Source: Flavobacteriales bacterium (GTDB taxonomy: Bacteria > Bacteroidota > Bacteroidia > Flavobacteriales_D > Sanyastnellaceae). Taken from it: a stretch of 64,000 nt of DNA. A program made the position numbers and the translations under genes. This document shows positions 38,307-48,300 of the stretch, in pieces; the first letter of the stretch is position 1, and every line of letters begins with the position of its first letter. The notes beneath the pieces are model-generated. The model saw only the letters and a list, made by a program, of their open reading frames with translations, had not been told where the DNA came from and searched no databases. Location of the stretch: positions 1 through 64,000 of the forward strand of contig JAQWFN010000004.1 of NCBI GenBank assembly GCA_029238785.1, given 5' to 3'.

Positions 38307-39382
38307 CCTTGTCCTTCCATTAATTTCGATGCATTTTCTGCCATCTTCAGCGCATCGATGATTTCTTTAATATCTCCGTCGATGATGTTTTGGAGATTGT
38401 AAAGGGTGAGGTTGATTCTATGATCAGTTACCCTTCCTTGTGGGTAATTGTAGGTTCTAATTTTTGCTGATCGGTCGCCGGTACTTACTAAGGTTTTACG
38501 TTCTGCCGCCCTTTCCTTCTGGGCCTTTTCAAGCTCTTGCTCGTACATTCTGCTTCGAAGAACAGTGAGGGCTTTTTCGTAGTTCTGGTGCTGTGAACGG
38601 CCGTCTTGACACTCCACTACAATTCCTGTTGGAAGGTGGGTCAAACGCACGGCAGACTCTGTTTTGTTAACGTGCTGTCCTCCGGCTCCACTTGCGCGGT
38701 AGGTGTCTTTCTTCACGTCAGCCATGTTCAATTCTACATCTACCTCATCTGCTTCAGGCATGATCGCTACAGTAGCTGCAGAAGTATGCACTCGCCCTTG
38801 CGATTCTGTTGCAGGCACACGTTGAACTCGGTGCACGCCAGACTCGTACTTGAGTGTTCCGTACACGTCATCACCAGAAACGGTGAATACAACTTCTTTA
38901 TACCCTCCGCTAGTACCTTCGTTAACGTTGGCCACTTCCATGTTCCAACCTTGGTCTTCAATGAACTTGGCGTACATTCTAAACAAATCTCCACAGAAGA
39001 TACTTGCTTCATCACCACCTGTTCCTGCGCGCAATTCAACGATAACATTTTTATGATCGTTGGGGTCTTTTGGAATGAGCATCCATTTGATCTCTTCTTC
39101 CATCTCCGATTTCTGCGTGCCCAAGTCGTTGATTTCCTCCTTCGCCATTTCCCTCATTTCGGGATCTGTTTCAGCACTCAACATCTCTTGAGCGGAGTTC
39201 AAATTATCGGTAATGTTCTTGAACTTAAGGTACACCTCAGAGAGTTTTCCAAGCTCTTTGTATTCCTTCATCAAAACCGCATAACGCTTGTTGTCTGCGA
39301 TCACTTCTGGATCGACAATCAGCAAGCTCACTTCTCGGTATCGATCATGGATCGAGGCCAGTTTTCCCAATAAATCGCTCAT
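38303..39382 (-). CDS. prfA: Peptide chain release factor 1
   Basis: 359 aa, full length. The RF1 codon-recognition tripeptide PAT lies at 190-192, which reads UAA and UAG, and the peptidyl-hydrolysis motif GGQ lies at 234-236 (YRASGAGGQHVNKTES). The gene is intact, so UAG should end translation in this organism. It lies 3 nt after purM and overlaps pyrF by 4 nt. Confidence 0.97.
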   Translation of the reverse strand: MSDLLGKLASIHDRYREVSLLIVDPEVIADNKRYAVLMKEYKELGKLSEVYLKFKNITDNLNSAQEMLSAETDPEMREMAKEEINDLGTQKSEMEEEIKWMLIPKDPNDHKNVIVELRAGTGGDEASIFCGDLFRMYAKFIEDQGWNMEVANVNEGTSGGYKEVVFTVSGDDVYGTLKYESGVHRVQRVPATESQGRVHTSAATVAIMPEADEVDVELNMADVKKDTYRASGAGGQHVNKTESAVRLTHLPTGIVVECQDGRSQHQNYEKALTVLRSRMYEQELEKAQKERAAERKTLVSTGDRSAKIRTYNYPQGRVTDHRINLTLYNLQNIIDGDIKEIIDALKMAENASKLMEGQG

Positions 39383-39385
39383 GGC

Positions 39386-40555
39386 TTAGCTGTATTTAAA
39401 CGTTCCGTGTTCGGAAATGATGCTTAATGATTTCTTTTCGGCTGCTTCTACTCTACCCACAATTTTGGCCTCCACATTAAACGACTTTGCAATTTCGATA
39501 ATTGCTTCGGCGCTTGTTTCGTCGGTGTAGAATTCCATGCGGTGACCCATGTTGAAGACCTTGTACATTTCTTCCCAACTTGTTCCTGATTCTTCTTGAA
39601 TGAGTTTGAACAAGGGAGGGGTATCGAAAAGTTGATCTTTGATCACATGCACATCGCCACAAAAGTGCAGCACCTTTGTTTGAGCTCCACCACTGCAATG
39701 CACCATCCCATCGATTTGTGCTCGGAATTTCTCGAGCACTTTGTTGACGATAGGTGCGTAGGTTCTTGTTGGCGAAAGCACGAGTTTCCCGGCGTCGATT
39801 GGACTTCCTTCAACAGCATCAGTGAGTTTTTTACTTCCTGAATACACCAAGTCCATATTAGTTTTAGGGTCGAATGATTCCGGATATTTCTGAGCCAAGT
39901 CTTTCGCAAACACATCATGGCGTGCACTGGTGAGTCCGTTACTTCCCATACCACCGTTGTACTCTGTTTCATAGCTTGCTTGTCCAAAAGAGGCCAAAGC
40001 TACGATCACATTTCCGGCTTTGATATTGGCATTATCGATCACATCAGAGCGCTTCATTCTCGTAACAACGGTAGAGTCTACAATGATGGTGCGCACCAAG
40101 TCGCCCACGTCTGCTGTTTCTCCGCCTGTTGAACGGATGTTCAAACCGTGCTTTTGAAGTTCTTCAAGGAGTTCTTCCGTTCCATTAATGATGGCTGAAA
40201 TCACTTCTCCTGGAATGAGGTGTTTGTTTCTTCCTATGGTTGATGACAAGAGGATTTCACCCGTTGCGCCAACGCAGAGCAGGTCGTCGATATTCATGAT
40301 GAGGGCATCTTGGGCGATCCCTTTCCATACCGACAAATCACCGGTTTCTTTCCAATACATGTATGCCAAAGACGATTTTGTTCCTGCTCCATCTGCGTGC
40401 ATGACAATACAGTGCTCTTCACTGCCGGTGAGGAAGTCGGGCACGATCTTGCAGAAGGCTTTTGGGAATAAACCTTTATCTACATTTTTAATGGCCGCGT
40501 GAACGTCTTCTTTACCTGCGGAGACGCCGCGTTGTTGGTATCTTGAATCTGACAT
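39386..40555 (-). CDS. purM: Phosphoribosylformylglycinamidine cyclo-ligase (AIR synthase), Bacteroidota type
   Basis: 389 aa. Forms AIR from FGAM and ATP in purine synthesis. Family marks are RYQQRGVSAGKEDVHAAI, MHADGAGTKSSLAYMYW, the catalytic segment STGGETADVGDLVRTIIVDST, GLTSARHD and VHCSGGAQTKVL. The ATG directly follows the T-tract of the upstream gene's terminator (TTTTTTTATG), so no room remains for a usual promoter. It leads a purM-prfA-pyrF run. Confidence 0.92.
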   Translation of the reverse strand: MSDSRYQQRGVSAGKEDVHAAIKNVDKGLFPKAFCKIVPDFLTGSEEHCIVMHADGAGTKSSLAYMYWKETGDLSVWKGIAQDALIMNIDDLLCVGATGEILLSSTIGRNKHLIPGEVISAIINGTEELLEELQKHGLNIRSTGGETADVGDLVRTIIVDSTVVTRMKRSDVIDNANIKAGNVIVALASFGQASYETEYNGGMGSNGLTSARHDVFAKDLAQKYPESFDPKTNMDLVYSGSKKLTDAVEGSPIDAGKLVLSPTRTYAPIVNKVLEKFRAQIDGMVHCSGGAQTKVLHFCGDVHVIKDQLFDTPPLFKLIQEESGTSWEEMYKVFNMGHRMEFYTDETSAEAIIEIAKSFNVEAKIVGRVEAAEKKSLSIISEHGTFKYS

Positions 40556-40565
40556 AAAAAAAGAA

Positions 40566-40594
40566 GCGGGGTAGGGTCAAAAGACCCACCCCGC
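40566..40594 (-). terminator. Terminator of the PorE-like gene, abutting purM
   Basis: Stem GCGGGGT/ACCCCGC continuing as GGGTC/GACCC with one unpaired A and an AAAA loop (TTTT on the minus strand). It is followed by CTTCTTTTTTT and then the purM ATG. Confidence 0.92.
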
Positions 40595-40616
40595 AAATAA
40601 AAGTTATTTATTTCTG

Positions 40617-42635
40617 CTAATTACTTCCTGTTCCTTCTTCTTCTTTAGGAACATAATCATAGCGTAGAATCTTAAATATTGTTCGACGGTTCACCTGGTG
40701 TGCCTTTTCTTGAGCATCTTCCGTATCCATCGCTGCAATTTGTTTATCAGAGATGATTGGCTCGTCTTCCCCTTTTCCAACAGGAACCAGCCTGTCTCCA
40801 GCAATACCTCGACCTATCAAGTAAGTTACACAAGTTTCAGCACGACGCTGGCTCAAGTCTTTATTGTAGCCTGATTTACCCCGGGTATCCGTGTGTGCTT
40901 CAAGTTGTACAACAAAGTTTGGGTTACGTGTCATGATATCGAACAAGAAGCTCAATGAATCTGCTGAGTTCACTTCTTCAGTAATCAACAAGTCTGCACT
41001 ATCGAAAGGATAGAGTACCAATGGAATCTCGTATGCTTTACCAGTAACGATCTCTTTCAAGAAGTACTCACGTGCAAATGTGGTTGACTCACCAACGCCT
41101 ACCGTCGAGAACTGGTCTCCTGTTCCGATGTAGCCTTCCATTGACACGTCAACAGAGTAGCTTGTTTCCGGAATCACTTCTCCTTCACAAAGAGAAACAC
41201 CTCCATTACCATCAGTAGTGAGCGCGTAGCTGTTACCGTCGGTTCCTTGGATGGTTACTTTTGAATTCGCCAAAGGAGTACCTGTATCGAAGTCATAAAC
41301 TGTTGCTTTGTAACAGAACTCCAAAGGAGGCATTTTGAAGGAGTAAATATCGTCTTTCCCTTTTCCACCTGGACGGTTAGAAGTGAAGTAGCCTTGGTCT
41401 TTATCTGCATCGATAATCATACCGAAATCGTCGCTAGTAGAGTTCAATGGATACTGTAGGTTTTGAACTTCTGCAAACTGCATATCACCAGTAGACTCTG
41501 CTTTAAACATGTCCAAACCACCTAGACCTGAATGTCCATTAGAAGAGAAATAAAGTGTTCCATTATCAGCAACAAATGGGAACATCTCGTCTCCTGCTGT
41601 ATTTACTGATGTGAGGTTTTTTGCTTTACCCCATTCTTTGGTTTTCTTATCGTAAGCCAAGTACCAGATGTCTTTACCACCTTTACCTCCTGGCATGTCT
41701 GAAGCGAAAAGCAAGTACATGTCGTCTGGGGTAAGCGCTGGGTGACCAACTTGAGAAGAATCATTTGACTCTCTGTTAATGATGTTCAAGGGCTCTGCCG
41801 GACCAAAATTCGCACCCATTCTTTTTGAGAAGTAGATATCGCAAGCGAAGTTCGATTTCTTCTCGTAAACGCATCTTGTGAAGTACATGGTTTGTCTCTT
41901 TTTATCGAAACAAGATGCGCCTTCGTTAGAAACAGTATTGATGGTGTTGTTCAATGGTGTTGGTGTACTCCATTTCCCTTTTTTATCTTGTTCTGACATG
42001 AACAAATCCATAAAGCTTTCACCAGTAATAGGATCTTCACCGGCTCCCGCAGAGCTCTGACGTGATGAACCAAAAACGATCTCATCGTTCTTTTTAGAAG
42101 ACCAAGTTGGAGCAAAGTCGAAGAAAGGTGTATTCAATAATACCACCGGTTCAACCATGTATCTCGATGGTGGTAATTCGATAGCTAGAGAAGCATTCCC
42201 ACAATCAGTAATACGCTGATCTGCTCTGCTTGCATCACCGCCTCTTTCTTTAAATTTCGTGTATTGAACAACCGCCTCGTCGAACTTTTCTTGTTCTAAC
42301 AAAACCTCTCCGTAAGCGTAATACACTTCTGGATTTTCTTTGTAGTAGCGCAAGTCAATTGACTTCTCGTACCATTCTTCAGCTCCAGCATTGTCTGTCA
42401 TCAAGCGGTAGCACTCTCCAAGACGGTAAGTGATGTACCCTTTTACGTCAATACCATCTGAACGATCGTAAGCAACTTTGTAAGCTTTTGAAGCTTCGTG
42501 ATAACCTCCACGGTCATATTGTAGATCAGCTTCTGTTACATACTTGTTTTGAGCAGTAGCAGCGAACGAACCCAGTAGTGCGAAAGCAACAACAAGCAGG
42601 GCTTGAACTGGGAGTAAGGTTCTCATTTTTTCCAT
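40617..42635 (-). CDS. PorE-like T9SS protein (TPR, WD40/PD40 propeller, CRD, OmpA C-terminus)
   Basis: 672 aa from ATG 42635 (a second ATG at 42626 begins MRTLLPVQALLVVAFALLG). Order of parts: signal peptide; TPR helices to about 140 (YDRGGYHEASKAYKVAYDRSDG, GEVLLEQEKFDEAVVQYTKF); a PD40/WD40-like propeller from about 170 to 420 (FVADNGTLYFSSNGHSGLGGLDMFK, GYFTSNRPGGKGKDDIY); a carboxypeptidase regulatory-like domain (TVYDFDTGTPLANSKVTI); and an OmpA peptidoglycan-binding end (VQLEAHTDTRGKSGYNKDLSQRRAETC). This order and length match PorE of the type IX secretion machinery, but paralogues of the same layout exist. Confidence 0.83.
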   Translation of the reverse strand: MEKMRTLLPVQALLVVAFALLGSFAATAQNKYVTEADLQYDRGGYHEASKAYKVAYDRSDGIDVKGYITYRLGECYRLMTDNAGAEEWYEKSIDLRYYKENPEVYYAYGEVLLEQEKFDEAVVQYTKFKERGGDASRADQRITDCGNASLAIELPPSRYMVEPVVLLNTPFFDFAPTWSSKKNDEIVFGSSRQSSAGAGEDPITGESFMDLFMSEQDKKGKWSTPTPLNNTINTVSNEGASCFDKKRQTMYFTRCVYEKKSNFACDIYFSKRMGANFGPAEPLNIINRESNDSSQVGHPALTPDDMYLLFASDMPGGKGGKDIWYLAYDKKTKEWGKAKNLTSVNTAGDEMFPFVADNGTLYFSSNGHSGLGGLDMFKAESTGDMQFAEVQNLQYPLNSTSDDFGMIIDADKDQGYFTSNRPGGKGKDDIYSFKMPPLEFCYKATVYDFDTGTPLANSKVTIQGTDGNSYALTTDGNGGVSLCEGEVIPETSYSVDVSMEGYIGTGDQFSTVGVGESTTFAREYFLKEIVTGKAYEIPLVLYPFDSADLLITEEVNSADSLSFLFDIMTRNPNFVVQLEAHTDTRGKSGYNKDLSQRRAETCVTYLIGRGIAGDRLVPVGKGEDEPIISDKQIAAMDTEDAQEKAHQVNRRTIFKILRYDYVPKEEEGTGSN

Positions 42636-42655
42636 TTAAATACGGTTTCAGGAAG

Positions 42656-42663
42656 CGAAAATA
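42656..42663 (-). promoter_or_regulatory. Predicted -7 element of the PorE-like gene
   Basis: TATTTTCG on the minus strand, one base off TAnnTTTG, 21 nt before the ATG. Confidence 0.4.
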
Positions 42664-42805
42664 AGTAAATATTTAAGAGAATAGCAAATCTAAAAAAGAC
42701 CTATAATTCTATTGTTGTGGTTTATTCCGTCTGTTTCACCACTTATGCTTCTCTATTTCAAAGTAAAATCATAGCAAAGCTGCGACTAGTTAAGCTTTAA
42801 GAAAT

Positions 42806-42839
42806 GACTAGCCCCCTTGAAATTTCAAGGGGGCTAGTC
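42806..42839 (-). terminator. Terminator of glnA, 34-bp perfect palindrome
   Basis: 17-bp arms (GACTAGCCCCCTTGAAA and its complement) with no unpaired loop, 9 nt after the glnA stop. The following T content is moderate (ATTTCTT) on the minus strand. Confidence 0.75.
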
Positions 42840-42848
42840 TTCATTTTA

Positions 42849-45038
42849 TTATCTCGTGAAAAGAATCTCGCGAAGTTTTGGCATCGGCCAAATCTCATCA
42901 TCAACAAGCATTTCAAGCTCATCTGCATGCGTGCGTATCTTATTCATCAGTGGCATTACCACTTCTGCATATTCTTTTGCTTTGTCTTTCGCACTCTCCA
43001 TAGCGTCAATCTTACGTCTTTCAGCCATCAATTCGTCAGCGGTTTGCTTCACAATACTCAAGTGCTCTGAAATACTTGTAATTAACTCGATTTGAACAGT
43101 AGCTGCTTTTTTACCAGCAGTAGCTCCAAGCACATCAACAAGTCCTCTTGCATTCTCAATCAATCTATTCTGATAAGTAATGGCAGCAGGAATGATATGG
43201 TTTTGCGCAAGGTCTGCGCTAATTCTAGCTTCTATTTGACGCTTCAGGATGTAGTTTTCATAATCAACTTCTACCCTTGCCTCAACTTCTAGCGGATGAA
43301 GAACATTCATTTCTTCAAACAACTTTACCACTTCTTTACGTTCCCAAACCTCGAGTGCCTGTGGTGTATTGATCAAGTTTGAAAGCCCTCTTTTCTTTGC
43401 TTCTACAACCCATTCATCAGAATAGCCATTTCCTTCAAAGCGAATAGATTTCGATTGCTTGATGAGCACTTGAAGTTCTTTCAAGATGGCCTCATCCTTC
43501 TTATCTCCCCCAGCGATGCGCTTGTCAACACTAATTTTGAATTCTTCGAGCTGTTTTGCAACAATGGTATTCAAAACGGTCATGGCATGAGCGCAGTTTG
43601 CCGTTGAACCAACTGCTCTGAACTCAAATTTATTACCTGTAAAGGCAAATGGTGAAGTTCTGTTTCGGTCTGTATTATCTAAAAGTACTTCTGGAATCCG
43701 ACCAATCTCCAACTTCAAGCGGGTTTTATCTTCTGGTGTAAGCTTCCCTGCTTTGGTGCTTTTCTCCAAGGCATCAAGCAAACCAGAAAGCTGAGAACCG
43801 ATGAAGGCTGAAATAATCGCTGGCGGTGCTTCGTTCGCTCCCAAACGGTGATCGTTCCCTGCACTCGCGATACAAGCACGAAGGATATCTGCATGCTTAT
43901 GAATAGCCGCGATGGTGTTGACGAAGAAGGTTAAGAAACGCAAGTTCGACTTTGGATTCTTTCCTGGTCTCAACAAGTTAACACCGGTATTGGTGCTCAA
44001 AGACCAGTTGTTGTGTTTCCCAGAACCGTTGAGGCTTTCGAAAGGCTTTTCGTGCAATAAAACACGGAAATCGTGCTTCTTCGCTACCTTATCCAACAAG
44101 TCCATCAACAATTGGTTGTGGTCGTTGGCGATATTGGCTTCTTCAAAAACAGGAGCTACCTCAAATTGGTTTGGAGCTACCTCGTTGTGACGCGTAGTAA
44201 CAGGTATTCCAAGTTTATGCGCTTCGGTTTCGAAATCTTTCATGAACATCATGATGCGCTCCGGAATGGATCCAAAGTAATGATCGTCCAATTGCTGTCC
44301 TTTCGCAGGATTGTGTCCGAAAAGGGCTCTCCCCGTTAAAGCGATATCTGGACGAGCATTGTAAAGCGCTCGATCAATAAGGAAGTACTCTTGCTCCCAT
44401 CCAAGGGTGGCGTTGACCTTATTCACGTTCTTATCGAAGTACTGACAAACAGGAACTGCAGCCTTGTCTATTGCGCTGAGCGCTTTGATCAAAGGCATTT
44501 TATAATCGAGTGCAAAGCCGGTGTAAGAGATGAAAATAGTAGGAATGCAAAGTGTTTCATCAATCACAAAAGCCGCTGAAGACGGATCCCAAATGGTGTA
44601 ACCACGCGCTTCAAATGTATTTCTAATCCCTCCATTTGGAAATGAAGAGGCATCCGGTTCTTGTTGAACGAGCAATGAACCATCAAATTTCTCGATCGCT
44701 CTTCCGTCGCCAGTTGGCGTCATGAACGAATCGTGCTTCTCTGCAGTTGAACCCGTCAATGGTTGAAACCAGTGCGTGTAGTGCGTTGCTCCACGAGAAA
44801 TAGCCCAGTCTTTCATGGCGGTTGCCACTTGGTTAGCTACTTTTCTGTCGATTGGTGTACCGAAAGTAATGGCAGCCATTACACCTTCATAAGCCTCGTC
44901 TGTGAGGTACTCACGCATGATGTTTTGGTTGAAGACGTTCTGACCATAAAACTCAGAGATCTTAGCTGCTGGTTTTGTTTGGCGAAGAGGTTTGCGGTGA
45001 AACACATCCTCCAAGGCCTTAAATCTGAAAGTTGGCAT
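42849..45038 (-). CDS. glnA: Glutamine synthetase type III
   Basis: 729 aa, the length of GSIII (GlnN) rather than the 450-470 aa GSI. It adds ammonia to glutamate using ATP. GSIII marks include LGWEQEYFLIDR, TTRHNEVAPNQFEVAPVFEEANIANDHNQ, LLHEKPFESLNGSGKHNNWSL, HRLGANEAPPAIISAFIG and NRTSPFAFTGNKFEFRAVGS. The C-terminal domain (IEARISADLAQNHIIPAAITYQ) is the GSIII-specific extension. The -7 element TATCTTTG lies 23 nt upstream, preceded by GGGGTGTT repeats that may bind a regulator. Confidence 0.96.
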   Translation of the reverse strand: MPTFRFKALEDVFHRKPLRQTKPAAKISEFYGQNVFNQNIMREYLTDEAYEGVMAAITFGTPIDRKVANQVATAMKDWAISRGATHYTHWFQPLTGSTAEKHDSFMTPTGDGRAIEKFDGSLLVQQEPDASSFPNGGIRNTFEARGYTIWDPSSAAFVIDETLCIPTIFISYTGFALDYKMPLIKALSAIDKAAVPVCQYFDKNVNKVNATLGWEQEYFLIDRALYNARPDIALTGRALFGHNPAKGQQLDDHYFGSIPERIMMFMKDFETEAHKLGIPVTTRHNEVAPNQFEVAPVFEEANIANDHNQLLMDLLDKVAKKHDFRVLLHEKPFESLNGSGKHNNWSLSTNTGVNLLRPGKNPKSNLRFLTFFVNTIAAIHKHADILRACIASAGNDHRLGANEAPPAIISAFIGSQLSGLLDALEKSTKAGKLTPEDKTRLKLEIGRIPEVLLDNTDRNRTSPFAFTGNKFEFRAVGSTANCAHAMTVLNTIVAKQLEEFKISVDKRIAGGDKKDEAILKELQVLIKQSKSIRFEGNGYSDEWVVEAKKRGLSNLINTPQALEVWERKEVVKLFEEMNVLHPLEVEARVEVDYENYILKRQIEARISADLAQNHIIPAAITYQNRLIENARGLVDVLGATAGKKAATVQIELITSISEHLSIVKQTADELMAERRKIDAMESAKDKAKEYAEVVMPLMNKIRTHADELEMLVDDEIWPMPKLREILFTR

Positions 45039-45060
45039 TGCTGTTTTTTATTAATTTCGA

Positions 45061-45183
45061 CAAAGATAATTTAAAATTAGGGGGGTGTTTCGAAAAAAAT
45101 GTACTTTTTCATCCCAACACCCCCTATTTTTTTCAACCAAATTTGGAGATATTCACTTTTCAATCGAAAACACCCCGTAAAAT
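45061..45183 (-). promoter_or_regulatory. glnA promoter with upstream GGGGTGTT inverted/direct repeats
   Basis: TATCTTTG (45061-45068) is a full -7 match. Upstream, arms TAGGGGGGTGTT (45078-45089) and AACACCCCCTA (45124-45134) form an inverted repeat 34 nt apart, and a third GGGGTGTTTTCGA lies on the minus strand at about 45164-45176. Two of the three copies extend to GTGTTT(T)CGA. The position upstream of the promoter suits binding by a nitrogen regulator. Confidence 0.45.
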
Positions 45184-45278
45184 CTAGGTTTTTTGAAAAG
45201 GTGAGCTGAACTTTCTTGCTTACAAACTGACTTCGAGCGGGCTAAGTTGATCATCACCCAGAAAAATCACAGCAGAAA

Positions 45279-45310
45279 AAAGGGCCTTGAACCGAAATCC
45301 AAAGCCCTTT
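45279..45310 (-). terminator. Terminator of the PNGase-like gene
   Basis: AAAGGGC/GCCCTTT stem with an 18-nt loop, followed on the minus strand by CCCTTTTTTCT. Confidence 0.75.
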
Positions 45311-45327
45311 AATGAGGAGTTTTATTT

Positions 45328-48300
45328 TTACTGAACGATAAACCTTCTTGTAATGCGCTCTCCGTTTTCTAGGAGGAGCTGCACAAAATAAATACCGCTG
45401 GCTTCGTTTTCTAAATCGAGCTTCACGAGGTCGCCCTCCCGAAGTACGACTTGTTTTCTAGCGATCTCATTTCCGTTGATTCCGTTAACGATGTATTGGA
45501 GTTTGCCGCTGTAATCATCAATATGTACAAATAGGTTTCCATCGCTTGGATTTGGGAAAAGGTTGATTTCGCGTTCTTCTACAATGCTCTCTTCCACCCC
45601 AACGAGATCTGTTAGGAAGTTGAAATAGTGCACGATTTCTTTTCCGAAGTCGTTTTCAAAGTTGATGAAGTTACCTCCAGCGACCTTCTTCATTCTGCAC
45701 GACCCCGAACCGTCATTATTTGCGAAGAACTGCAATCCATCGTCGTCAAAATCTTTCAAGTGAAATTTATAGCAGCCCGCATTCAATTGAATGGTGTCGC
45801 GGTAATTGGTATTGGGTAAATCGAAGTCGTTGCGCAAATAAACGAGGTCGCCATTCATGTTTTCTATGCGAACTTCTGTTTCCCAATAAGAATTGTTGGT
45901 TTTGGTCCAGATCACCACTTCATTGTTGTCGTCTTCTCCTGTTCCGTAAGTGTATGTTGGTGGACGATGGAAGCGGCTTGTTGCTGTATCATTGCTTGTG
46001 TTTTGATCTGCACTTCCATTAGGGTTGCTGATGCTCACTTCGAACAACAAGAGGTCTTCATCGCTTCCCTGCCAAAAACTTGGATTGAGTGTGGCCAACT
46101 GCACTTCCGCTGTTTCCAAAAAGCCCAAGTTACCGGTCCACTCATAAGTTTCCATGTTTCCATCTATGCCATATTCAATGCTCAAAGAAGTAAGCGCCGT
46201 AGACCCGTTGTTTCTAATTAAAATGGTGGGCTTGTTGCAAATGGGGTTCATTCTTGACTTTACCCTCCAATCTGAAGGTGATAAGATATCGGAAATCTCA
46301 GCATCCAGCTCAAAGTTGGGCTCGCCATAAGCAATGATTTGTCCTTCAAAACGGTAATTTCCGTCGGGGTCGTATTCAATATTATAATCTACCGTAAATT
46401 CATCCTGGCCTTGAACAAGCGGGGTTAATTCGAAGTTTTGAGTGGTGACTTTATCTCCCGGACACCAACCTGCGCGATCGTAAATCCAGGTTCCTCCTTG
46501 TGGATAGAGCGGATTATCTGCACATTCCTGCATAATTTGCCATGACCATTGATTGTTGCCGTTCACCTCTACGCTATGAATGTTGTTACAGAACTCAGCG
46601 CAGTTGTTTCCTGTTCCGAAACCGTGACCAGAAGCGCGTGTTTTCAAACGGAAGGTGCTTTCTCCTTCTTGCACTTGAAACAATTGTTCTGTTACCGTTT
46701 CATCGAAAGTATTGAGGTTGTGCATTCCATTCCAAAGGCGCTCTACCCTTTTCACGTCTCTTGGAGGAGTTCCTTCGATGAACATGAATTTCATATCGAG
46801 CAACTCTTGCCAGTTTCCGCACTCCAGTTCAACAGAGTCGCGAAGCAGAAGCGCATAATCCGTTACATCAAAAACCCAAGTCCAGCCTTCTTCAAGATCG
46901 AGGTTGATGCCGTAAGGAGTAATGAAACGACCCAATTCATAGCGATCAACCACTTCAAAAGGCGCAGAGAAATAGCTCAGGGTTTCATTGGTGAAGGTTT
47001 GTTCTACTTCATTCACCTCGATGGTTTCAAGTACTTCACCTGAAGGATCAAAAACGAAGGTTGAACCGTTTTCCCAGTAATAGTTAGCGGCAGTTAATAC
47101 CACATCGTTTCCTTGTACTTCCCAAGTAGTGAGCACCATTGGCGCAACTGCTTCCTCTAGGGTAACGGTTCCCTCCTGCTCGTAGATGGTAGCATCCATG
47201 CTTGCAAGTTTCAATTTTGGGCGAAGGGCAATCGTTCTTGGATTTAAGAAGAGTTCTTTGTGATGATGCCTCATTCGGTTGGGAGCACCATGACTTTGTC
47301 CGTGATGATTGTTCGGACTTTGATCGAGCACAGGGGCATCATTGTCTTCATTGAAATTATAGAAGAGTTCAAGCTGATTGTAATTCGGGTGAGTTTCATT
47401 GGGGTCGAAATACATCCATTCTTGAATGGTTTCTTGACTGAGCTCTGTGCTCCACACTTGGAAATGGTCCAAATCGCCGCTGTAGAAATTCGACCACCCT
47501 GCGGCTGAACCGATGGAAAACTTAGCGATGTCGCCAATAGGATTGTCCTTCCCATCTCCAGAATGCCACAACTCACCGTTGAGGTAGATGTTCATTGTGC
47601 CTTCAGTAACATTTTTAGTGAAGGCCCAATGGTTCCACTTGCCTTCATAGTCTGCTGTTCCTGCTTGTTGATCGATGCGGTCGTAGCCCCCATCAAAACC
47701 TGCATCCCAATAGACCCTTCCATTGCCCCAAGGCAAATGACTGTTGAGTTGACGATTGTTGCTGGCATCTACTCCTTCAAAAATGGTGCTGTTGATGGGT
47801 TGAACCTCATCGCCCCTAATCCAAAATGAAACCGTTACTTGATCATCAATGTTGTCGAAAGCGCTCGCAGGCACCTTTACTTCATCCACATTATCAAAAC
47901 GAATAAAACGATCATCGCCGGCAAAGACCAAACTTGTTCCGGAGTTTGTGGCGTCAATTAATGTTTGTTCTGAAGAGGGCGAACTCAAATAACTCATATC
48001 GATCAGGATGTCTTGCCCCGGCATCCACGTTTGATCGCCAAAAACACCAATGGGATGCCAGTTATCGTCCTCCAAACTTGTGGCGAAGGAATAAGCTTCG
48101 CTCATATCGGCTTCATCAAAGTAGTTTTGCACAGGCATGTTTTCTCCCACCTTGTAGCGAACGTCCAAAAGCTGCAACTCCGAGTTAGAATTGTGGTGAA
48201 AGCTGATTTGGTCGAGGTCAAAAGGATTTGCTCCAAAAGCAGCTTCAATTTCTTCGCTCGTGTACACCAACTGCATTCTACCATGAACTGAAGTGCTTTC

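Larger units (their letters stand above)
45039..45327. other. Intergenic region between glnA and the PNGase-like gene
   Basis: 289 nt. It holds the glnA promoter and repeats (45061-45183) and, near the far end, the terminator of the PNGase-like gene. I see no ORF or RNA gene in it. Confidence 0.6.

Noticed and set aside
38606-39373. Long open frame on the plus strand opposite prfA
   Set aside because: It is a by-product of the codon pattern in prfA; the translation has no recognisable motif and no promoter.
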